A stretch of DNA of 64,000 nt from assembly GCA_036675345.1 (NCBI GenBank), contig JAKFFE010000026.1, positions 124,001 through 188,000 of the forward strand. Reading direction: 5' to 3'. The stretch is from JALYOC01 sp036675345. GTDB taxonomy: Bacteria > Myxococcota > Myxococcia > Myxococcales > Myxococcaceae. The notes beneath the pieces are model-generated. The model made no database searches. It saw only the letters and a program-made list of their open reading frames with translations, and was not told the DNA's origin. Below, in pieces: positions 58,481-64,000 of this stretch (positions are counted from its first letter, which is position 1; each line of letters begins with the position of its first letter). The position numbers were made by a program, and so were the translations under genes.

Positions 58481-59224
58481 TCAACTCGCCTCTCCTGACT
58501 TGGTCTCGGAGGAGACGGCCTGCGCCGGCTCCCGGACGAGGTTGAGGTACATCTCGGCACTCTTGTGGCCCGGGCTTCGCTGCAGGATGTCCTGCCACGC
58601 CCGCGCCGCCTCTTCCTTGCGCCCTGCCGAGTACAGCGCGATCCCGTAGTGCACCCGGGCCGGAAGAAAGGCTTCGTTCTCTTCGATGATCTGCTCGTAC
58701 TCGCGGATCGCCTCCGACAGCTTGCCGTCGTCGCGCAGCGCGTCTCCGTACTTGAGCCGGATGTCCACGAAGTGGGGGCACAGGGCCAGCGCCCGCTGGT
58801 ACTCGCCGGCGGCCAGGGCCCACATCGCGGAGGAGCCGTACACGTCTCCAATCTCCGCATACATGTTGGCGATCTTCCCCTTCACGAAGGGGTCCAGCCC
58901 CCCGGAGGAGCTGCGCTGGCGGGCCAGGGCGGCCTGGTAGACCTCCTTGGCCTCCGCGTACTTCCCCATGTCGTTGTAGATCACCGACAGGTTCAGCGCG
59001 GCTTCGGTGTACGCCGGGTTGATCTTCAGCGAGGCCTCGAAGGCCCGCTGCGCCCGGGCGAACTGACCCTGCTCGTGGTAGACGAGTCCCAGCATGTTGT
59101 AGACGTCGGCGAACGACTGGTTCTGCTCGACGAATTGCGAGAAGTACTTCTCGGCCTGCGCGTACTGCTTCTGCTCGAAGTACCCCCGGCCCAGGGTGAG
59201 CAGCTGCTTGAGCGCCTCGTCCAT
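58481..59224 (-). CDS. TPR-repeat protein
   Basis: About 247 residues from the ATG at 59224 (TTG at 59236 is an alternative). At least five TPR motifs are visible: LLTLGRGYFEQKQYAQAEKYF, DVYNMLGLVYHEQGQFARAQ, EAALNLSVIYNDMGKYAEAK, DIRLKYGDALRDDGKLSEA and ARVHYGIALYSAGRKEEAAR. Such proteins scaffold complexes; no signal peptide, so cytoplasmic. It precedes the FHA/DUF4388 gene in the same orientation, suggesting they work together, as in the type VI/gliding or regulatory assemblies of Myxococcota (inference). Confidence 0.85.
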   Translation of the reverse strand: MDEALKQLLTLGRGYFEQKQYAQAEKYFSQFVEQNQSFADVYNMLGLVYHEQGQFARAQRAFEASLKINPAYTEAALNLSVIYNDMGKYAEAKEVYQAALARQRSSSGGLDPFVKGKIANMYAEIGDVYGSSAMWALAAGEYQRALALCPHFVDIRLKYGDALRDDGKLSEAIREYEQIIEENEAFLPARVHYGIALYSAGRKEEAARAWQDILQRSPGHKSAEMYLNLVREPAQAVSSETKSGEAS

Positions 59225-59261
59225 TGTGCCGGCCAAACCTCGTCCCGGAAGGTACGTCAGC

Positions 59262-59972
59262 CTACATGATGCCCGGCGAAAAAAAGAACTCCCCGCCGGA
59301 TCGTTTGAGCGTCAGTCGTCTCGAACCCTGATGATCCACCGGCCGGTCGGGGAGATCCCCGGTCAGCCGGTAGTCTTCGGTGACGATCGCCTCGTCGGGT
59401 TCGGCCCGGATGTACCAGGCCTTGACGTTGTAGCTTCGATTCCGCAACTGCGCGAGAAACTGAAGCTCCTGTCCGTCCAGGGCTGGCGCCGGGCGGGTCC
59501 CCGCCTCCAGCCGCAGCGCGTCCAACCGGCGCAGGTCCCACTGTTCCACCGCCTCTCGCCGGGCCTGCAGCACCTTGACCACCGCGGTCAGTGAGGGGGC
59601 GTAGCCCTCCACCGGTTCCCAGTCCCCGTCCACCTGCCGGAAGACCAGCTTCTCGGAGGTGAACCCGCCCACCTCCACCCCGCCCAACCTCCCGGAGAAC
59701 TCCAGGGTGGTGTCCAGCATCAGCGCACCCGACCCCGGATCCAGCCAGGGGGTGAACCGGTCGTAGCGGTGGCTGCGCGCCACCAGCGGGTCGGGCGCCC
59801 CCGGAACCGAGAGGGTCAACCCGCTCTTCTCCGACTGCTTGAGGCGGGTGATCAGCTCCGCGTCCGCTCCCGCGGCCGCGCCAAACAGCTTCTGGGCGCC
59901 CAGGGCCAGCAACACCCCCACCGCGACCACCGAGAGCAGGACCGCGATGAAGCGCGTGGCAGCCAGGGACAC
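59262..59972 (-). CDS. Hypothetical membrane-anchored protein
   Basis: Not recognised. The 236-residue protein has one N-terminal transmembrane helix or uncleaved signal (about 8-30, FIAVLLSVVAVGVLLALGA) and a soluble mixed alpha/beta region with GALMLDTTLEFSGRLGGVEVGG and a final LKRSGGEFFFSPGIM. It starts at a GTG immediately after the bamD stop (1 bp gap), so translational coupling with bamD is likely and an envelope role is plausible. Confidence 0.65.
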   Translation of the reverse strand: MSLAATRFIAVLLSVVAVGVLLALGAQKLFGAAAGADAELITRLKQSEKSGLTLSVPGAPDPLVARSHRYDRFTPWLDPGSGALMLDTTLEFSGRLGGVEVGGFTSEKLVFRQVDGDWEPVEGYAPSLTAVVKVLQARREAVEQWDLRRLDALRLEAGTRPAPALDGQELQFLAQLRNRSYNVKAWYIRAEPDEAIVTEDYRLTGDLPDRPVDHQGSRRLTLKRSGGEFFFSPGIM

Positions 59973-59973
59973 C

Positions 59974-60744
59974 TCAGGAGCCCAGCAGCTTGTTGGCCTT
60001 CTCCGCGGCGGGCGTACCCGGCAGGCGGGTGATGATCTGCTTGAGGGTGTCGGTGGCGGCCTGGCTGTCGTTCATTGCCTTGTAGGCGGCGTGCAACCGG
60101 AACAGCGCGTCCGCCTCGTAGCCCAGGTCGCCGTACTGCTCGGCCACCGTCTTGAGCCGGTTCACCACCGCCGGCCACTGCTTCCGCTTCTCGTAGAACT
60201 CAGCCGCGTACAGCTCGTGCTGCGCCAGCCGGCGCCGGGCCTGATCCAGGACCTTCTGCGCCTCCGCCTTGTGATTGGAGGTGGGGTAGTCCCGCTGGAA
60301 GGCCTGCAGCGCGTTCACCGCCTGCTTCACCAGGGTCAGATCCTTCTCGAAGGCCGGGGGGAAGGCGAAGAACTCGTCCGGCGCCTCCATCCAGTAGCTC
60401 TCCGCCGCCTTGAAGGCCGCGTAGTCCACGTCCGCGTGGGTGGGGTGCATCTTCACGAACTGTAAGAAGCGCTCCCGCCCCTCGATGTGGGCCTCCGCCG
60501 CCAGCTGGGCGTCGCCGATCCGCAGGTCGGCCTGCTTGGCCTCGTCCAGGAACGGGTACTTGGACTTCACGTAGTCGAAGTAGCGGCTGGCGGTGGCGTA
60601 GTCGCCGCTCTCCATCGCCTCGTTGCCCTTGCGGAGGTTCTCCTGGGCGTCGGTGGAGAAGGCGGGCTCCTCGGGGTCTCCCCCGGGGACGGACTTACAG
60701 GCGAGGACGGCGGTGGCGAGGGCCAGGAGTAGGAGACGTCGCAT
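59974..60744 (-). CDS. bamD: Outer-membrane protein assembly factor BamD-like lipoprotein
   Basis: The 256-residue protein has a lipoprotein signal (MRRLLLLALATAVLAC, Cys16 lipidated) and TPR-type helical repeats: NLRKGNEAMESGDYATASRYFD, DEAKQADLRIGDAQLAAEAHIEG, KMHPTHADVDYAAFKAAESYW and LVKQAVNALQAFQRDYPTSNH, matching BamD/YfiO. BamD helps BamA insert outer-membrane beta-barrels. It follows recX after 18 bp. The family is recognised, but low-level TPR similarity makes the exact assignment less than certain. Confidence 0.85.
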   Translation of the reverse strand: MRRLLLLALATAVLACKSVPGGDPEEPAFSTDAQENLRKGNEAMESGDYATASRYFDYVKSKYPFLDEAKQADLRIGDAQLAAEAHIEGRERFLQFVKMHPTHADVDYAAFKAAESYWMEAPDEFFAFPPAFEKDLTLVKQAVNALQAFQRDYPTSNHKAEAQKVLDQARRRLAQHELYAAEFYEKRKQWPAVVNRLKTVAEQYGDLGYEADALFRLHAAYKAMNDSQAATDTLKQIITRLPGTPAAEKANKLLGS

Positions 60745-60762
60745 GGGAATGGGCCGCGGACC

Positions 60763-61257
60763 CTACCCGTCCTCTGGCAGCGGATCCACCATCGCTCCAC
60801 CCAGCAGCGCTTCCACCACCTCTTCGGAGAACCCGCGGGAGGCCAGCAGCCGGGCCGCCCGCGCCCTCCCCCGCGCATCCAGCCCCTCCGGCCCCAGCCT
60901 GCGCCGCACCAGCAGCTCCCGCGCGGCCCGCGCCGGGTCGAAGTCCTGGTCGCTGGCCGCCCCCGAGATCGCCGCCTCCACCGCCGCCGACTCCAGCCCG
61001 TGCGCCAGCAGCTTCTGCCGGATCGCGTCCGGGCCCATCCGGCCCCGCATCAGCGCCGCGGCCCGGGCCCGGGCAAACGCCACCTCGTCCAGGTAGCCCA
61101 GCCCGTCCAGCCGCTCCACCACCTCCCGGATCAGCTCCGGAGGGTGGCCACGCCGCTCCAGGGTCCGGGCCACCTCCAGCCGGCTTCGCCCCCGGGCGCG
61201 GAGCAGCCCCAGCGCGGTGGCCAGCGCGGCATCGAACGGTGTCTTCGGCGGAGGCAT
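60763..61257 (-). CDS. recX: Regulatory protein RecX
   Basis: RecX modulates RecA filament activity. From the ATG at 61257 the 164-residue protein shows the three-helix RecX repeats: ALGLLRARGRSRLEVARTLERRG, VVERLDGLGYLDEVAFARARAAA, KLLAHGLESAAVEAAI and AARLLASRGFSEEVVEALL. The frame opens further upstream at 61341, but the similarity begins near 61257. It is divergent from the unknown gene at 61336. recA is not in the window. bamD follows in the same orientation. Confidence 0.88.
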   Translation of the reverse strand: MPPPKTPFDAALATALGLLRARGRSRLEVARTLERRGHPPELIREVVERLDGLGYLDEVAFARARAAALMRGRMGPDAIRQKLLAHGLESAAVEAAISGAASDQDFDPARAARELLVRRRLGPEGLDARGRARAARLLASRGFSEEVVEALLGGAMVDPLPEDG

Positions 61258-61335
61258 GAGGAAACCTGGGGGTCTACTCCCGGCGGAAGCCGGGTGCCAA
61301 GGCGTCCTCCAGGCCCGTGTGCTATCAGCCGGCGA

Positions 61336-62052
61336 ATGCACCCGCTGGTCTCGAAGTTCCTCTCCCCCCAGGCGGCGCTGGATGTGCTGGACCGCCGCGC
61401 CCGGGACGAAGCCCTGGATCCCGACGAGTCCGCCTTCCTGGGCGCCGCCGAGCGCTTCCCCGACTACCGCGAGGCGCTGGTGGCCAGCCGGGGCCGGAAG
61501 GCCGCGCCCCCCGAGGTCCAGCAGATGCTGCTGGTGGTCGCCGCCTCGGCGGTGACCTCCACCCTGGAAGAGGATCCCCGCCTGGGGGCGGCCACCCGCG
61601 CCGCCCGTCAGGCCCTGGCGGACCAGGGGGCCACCCGGGAGGAGGTAGACGCGCTGTTGACCACCGCGGTGCTGGAGGAGGCGCTGGCCTCCGAGGACTC
61701 ACCCGACGTCTTCGAGATCGACTTCTTCCAGGAGACGCTGGAGAGCCTGTCCCGGCTGGCGGAGGTGAACGAAGAGCGGGTCACCCGGCTGCTGGATCGG
61801 GTGGAGCCCACCGCGGGGACCCCGCGCCGGGCCGCCGCCGGGATGCTGCTGGAGACCGCCTGGGGAGATGGGCCGCAGCCGATCACCGTGGAGCACCTGC
61901 AGGATGTCCGCACCGCGCTGCAGGAACTCCAGGGAGCCCCCTTGAAGAACGCGCTGGGCGGGGTGGAGGCGATGATCGCCGAGCTGGCCGCGGACGGGCT
62001 GGTGGGCCCGATCCGCAGGGAGCGGCTGGAGAAGGTGCTGCGGCTGGGTTGA
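61336..62052 (+). CDS. Hypothetical protein
   Basis: Not recognised. The 238-residue protein is mostly alpha-helical and acidic, without signal peptide or transmembrane segments. Features are SKFLSPQAALDVLDRRARDEAL, a DDP/DxxE-rich middle (SPDVFEIDFFQETLESL) and a C-terminal helical part with LKNALGGVEAMIAELA. Codon use matches neighbours, so it looks like a real gene. It is divergent from recX and convergent with pilT (16 bp between stops). Confidence 0.7.
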   Translation: MHPLVSKFLSPQAALDVLDRRARDEALDPDESAFLGAAERFPDYREALVASRGRKAAPPEVQQMLLVVAASAVTSTLEEDPRLGAATRAARQALADQGATREEVDALLTTAVLEEALASEDSPDVFEIDFFQETLESLSRLAEVNEERVTRLLDRVEPTAGTPRRAAAGMLLETAWGDGPQPITVEHLQDVRTALQELQGAPLKNALGGVEAMIAELAADGLVGPIRRERLEKVLRLG

Positions 62053-62068
62053 GCGCCGTTCCGCTCCT

Positions 62069-63388
62069 CTAGAAACGCTCGATCTCGAAGTCGTCCCCGC
62101 CGGCGCCACTGCCTCCGCCGCCCTGCGGCTTGGCCGGAGGCCGGGGGGCACCGGGGGGGGCAGCCCGGGGAGCGCCGGGGGGAGCAGCGGGAGGCCGGAC
62201 CTGGTTGGCCGCCGGCGGCGCCGGGGGCCGGGCCTGCGAACCGAAGGACTGGGTGCCGGGCACCGACTTGGCCTCACCGGCCTTGCCGTCGAAGTCGTCC
62301 CACTTGGAGTCGGAGGTGCCGCTGATTCCGGAGAAGCGCAGCGCGAAGTCGTCCGGGTTGCTGGCCTGCCGCTTGGCCTCGTCGAAGGTCACCAGGTTGT
62401 TGCGCACCAGGGACATCAGCGACTGGTCGAAGCTCTGCATCCCGTAGGTCTGGTGGCCCTGGTTGATCGCATCAGCGATCTCCTTGGTGCGGTCCTTGTC
62501 CTCGATCAGCTCGCGCACCCGGGCGGTGGCCTTGAGGATCTCCACTGCTGCCACCCGGCCCTTGCCGTCGGCGCGGGGGACCAGACGCTGGGAGACCACC
62601 GCCTTGAGGATGGAGGCCAGCTGCAGCCGGACCTGCTTCTGCTGGTAGGGCGGGAAGGCGGAGATGATCCGGTTGATGGTCTCGGTGGCGTCCAGGGTGT
62701 GGAGGGTGGCCATCACCAGGTGGCCGGTCTCCGCCGCGGTCAGCGCGGTCTCAATGGTCTCCAGATCCCGCAACTCACCCACCAGGATCACGTCCGGGTC
62801 CTGTCGCAGCGCGCTCTTGAGGGCCTGGCTGAAGGACATGGTGTCCACGCCAATCTCGCGCTGGTTCACGATCGACCGCTTGTCGCGGATCAGGAACTCG
62901 ATCGGATCCTCGATGGTCATGATGTGGTTGGTCTCGTTGGCGTTGATGTGATCGATCATCGCCGCGAGGGTGGTGGACTTGCCGGAGCCGGTGGTGCCGG
63001 TGACCAGCACCAGGCCGCGCTCCTCCAAGGAGATCGTCTCCAGCGCCGGGGGAAGGAGCAGGTCCTTGATGGACATGATCTTGAACGGGATCACCCGCAG
63101 CACCGCGCCCACCGTGCCCCGCTGCTGGAAGACGTTGACGCGGAACCGACCCAGCCCGGGCACCCCGTAGGCCAGGTCCACCTCGTTGGTGGTCTTGAAC
63201 TTGTCCCGCTGGAAGTCGTTCATGATCCCCGACGCCATCCGGGCCACCTCCTCCGGAGGCAGGCGGCGGCCGTCCTTGAGGGGGACCAGGGAGCCGTCGA
63301 CCCGGAACATGGGCGGCAGGCCCGCCTTGAGGTGGATGTCCGAGGCTCCGCCCCGGAGCGCGATCTGAAGGATCTCGTTGAGTTCCAT
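62069..63388 (-). CDS. pilT: Type IV pilus retraction ATPase PilT-like, with Pro-rich tail
   Basis: From the ATG at 63388 the 439-residue protein has the PilT N-domain (ASDIHLKAGLPPMFRVDG), Walker A GTTGSGKST (131-139), Asp box and Walker B (DVILVGELRDLETI), His box (MATLHTLDA) and the retraction-type C-terminal region. The last 75 residues are Pro/Ala/Gly-rich with PPGAPRAAPPGAPRP and a DDFEIERF end, an extension not found in E. coli PilT. Drives twitching motility (social motility in Myxococcota). Pilus structural genes are not in the window. Confidence 0.94.
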   Translation of the reverse strand: MELNEILQIALRGGASDIHLKAGLPPMFRVDGSLVPLKDGRRLPPEEVARMASGIMNDFQRDKFKTTNEVDLAYGVPGLGRFRVNVFQQRGTVGAVLRVIPFKIMSIKDLLLPPALETISLEERGLVLVTGTTGSGKSTTLAAMIDHINANETNHIMTIEDPIEFLIRDKRSIVNQREIGVDTMSFSQALKSALRQDPDVILVGELRDLETIETALTAAETGHLVMATLHTLDATETINRIISAFPPYQQKQVRLQLASILKAVVSQRLVPRADGKGRVAAVEILKATARVRELIEDKDRTKEIADAINQGHQTYGMQSFDQSLMSLVRNNLVTFDEAKRQASNPDDFALRFSGISGTSDSKWDDFDGKAGEAKSVPGTQSFGSQARPPAPPAANQVRPPAAPPGAPRAAPPGAPRPPAKPQGGGGSGAGGDDFEIERF

Positions 63389-63559
63389 GAGGTGCCGGAT
63401 GCTAGCACCGGGGCCCCAACGGTCGCGATGAAGGACACCCGCGCACGCCCGCTCCTCAAGCGGTCTGGATTCAGGCCCGCCCGGAGTGCACGTACAGGTA
63501 CAGCCCGGCCCCAGGACCCGGAGCCTCCGGAGTCGGCGCCACCCCCAGGCCCCGGACAC

Positions 63560-63593
63560 AACAATGCCCCCGAGGCATGGAGCCCCGGAGGCA
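63560..63593 (-). terminator. Putative terminator after rpsI
   Basis: TGCCTCCGGGGC pairs with GCCTCGGGGGCA (one G-T and one mismatch) around a 5-nt loop, followed by TTGTTGTG on the minus strand. It lies 30 nt after the rpsI stop. A smaller ATCCG/CGGAT hairpin also overlaps the rpsI end. Confidence 0.5.
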
Positions 63594-63622
63594 GTGTTGA
63601 GACACCGATCCGAAAAGACGGA

Positions 63623-64000
63623 TTAGCGCTTGGAGAACTGGAACCGGCGACGCGCGCCCGGCTGACCGTACTTCTTCCGCTCGACCACGCGGGCATCGCG
63701 GGTCAGGAAGCCGGCCTTCTTCAGCGCCGGACGGAGCTCGGGGTTGAACACGGTCAGCGCGCGGGAGATCCCGTGGCGGATCGCGCCGGCCTGGCCGGAG
63801 AGGCCACCGCCGACCACGTTCACCGTGATGTCCACCTTGCCCAGCAGCTCCACGATCTGGAGCGGCTGGTTGATGACCATCTTGGAGGTCTCGCGCCCGA
63901 AGTACTCGTTCATGGTGCGGCCGTTGACGATCACCTCGCCAGAGCCCTGCTTCAGCCACACGCGGGCGGTGGCTTCCTTGCGGCGGCCAGTCGCGTACGA
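63623..64000 (-). CDS. rpsI: 30S ribosomal protein S9 (5' end outside the window)
   Basis: The visible 125 codons start SYATGRRKEATARVWLKQGS and continue through INGRTMNEYFGRE-type and GGGLSGQAGAIRHGISRAL blocks to the conserved C-terminal ARRRFQFSKR, whose last residues reach the P-site tRNA. Only a few N-terminal residues lie beyond position 64000. rplM is expected just upstream outside the window. The gap to pilT (about 235 bp) contains the putative terminator. Confidence 0.97.
   Translation of the reverse strand, partial: SYATGRRKEATARVWLKQGSGEVIVNGRTMNEYFGRETSKMVINQPLQIVELLGKVDITVNVVGGGLSGQAGAIRHGISRALTVFNPELRPALKKAGFLTRDARVVERKKYGQPGARRRFQFSKR

Overview
The window is about 64 kb of very GC-rich chromosomal DNA from what looks like a member of the Myxococcota (formerly Deltaproteobacteria). 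The inference rests on gene content and order: rpsI, rpsB-tsf-pyrH-frr and tig-clpP-clpX-lon blocks typical of deltaproteobacteria, an FHA+DUF4388 signalling protein, a REC-first hybrid kinase overlapping an NtrC-type regulator, GGDEF and PP2C signalling genes, a Cys-rich lamin-tail lipoprotein, PilT, and frequent GTG/TTG starts. No insertion sequence, prophage or CRISPR array was seen. Species assignment would need a 16S or genome comparison.

Layout. 1-6956 (minus): degenerate response regulator, frr, pyrH, tsf, rpsB and secA, with hairpin terminators between the rpsB/tsf/pyrH units. 7045-16000: rlmM, a membrane protein with an M23 peptidase, a PP2C phosphatase with recN, and a SWIM-SNF2 helicase. 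16000-27400: lamin-tail lipoprotein, nadK, rarA-yidD, a host-attachment-family protein, a TPR membrane protein, an NtrC/histidine-kinase pair and a diguanylate cyclase. 27375-33300: fadJ-fadI, hemE, an orphan HsdM N-terminal-domain protein, tRNA-Val and tRNA-Asp. 33385-42700: outer-membrane barrel protein, DTW-domain fusion, rsmE, pepP, DUF2914 protein, and a grx4-bolA-yqgE-response regulator run. 42710-50276: lon, clpX, clpP, tig, five tRNAs and a second clpP. 50376-64000: M24-type lipoprotein, tRNA-Pro, c-type cytochrome, rdgB, rph, Rieske-FAD reductase, amidase, selD, FHA and TPR proteins, bamD, recX, pilT and rpsI.

The most notable observation is that selD is longer than its uninterrupted reading frame. 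A start at 57357 gives a 348-residue SelD whose active-site position is an in-frame TGA (57307-57309). A perfect 8-bp hairpin with a GU-containing apex lies at bacterial-SECIS distance downstream. This SelD is therefore very probably a selenoprotein, and the organism probably decodes UGA as selenocysteine.

Other notable points are a DTW-domain (TapT-like) protein fused to a degenerate DEDDh-exonuclease fold, a stand-alone HsdM N-terminal domain with no methylase, an RGG-rich tail on ribosomal protein S2, and two catalytically complete clpP genes flanking tig and a tRNA cluster. Most of the rest is housekeeping: translation, protein export and quality control, envelope assembly, DNA repair, beta-oxidation and cofactor synthesis.
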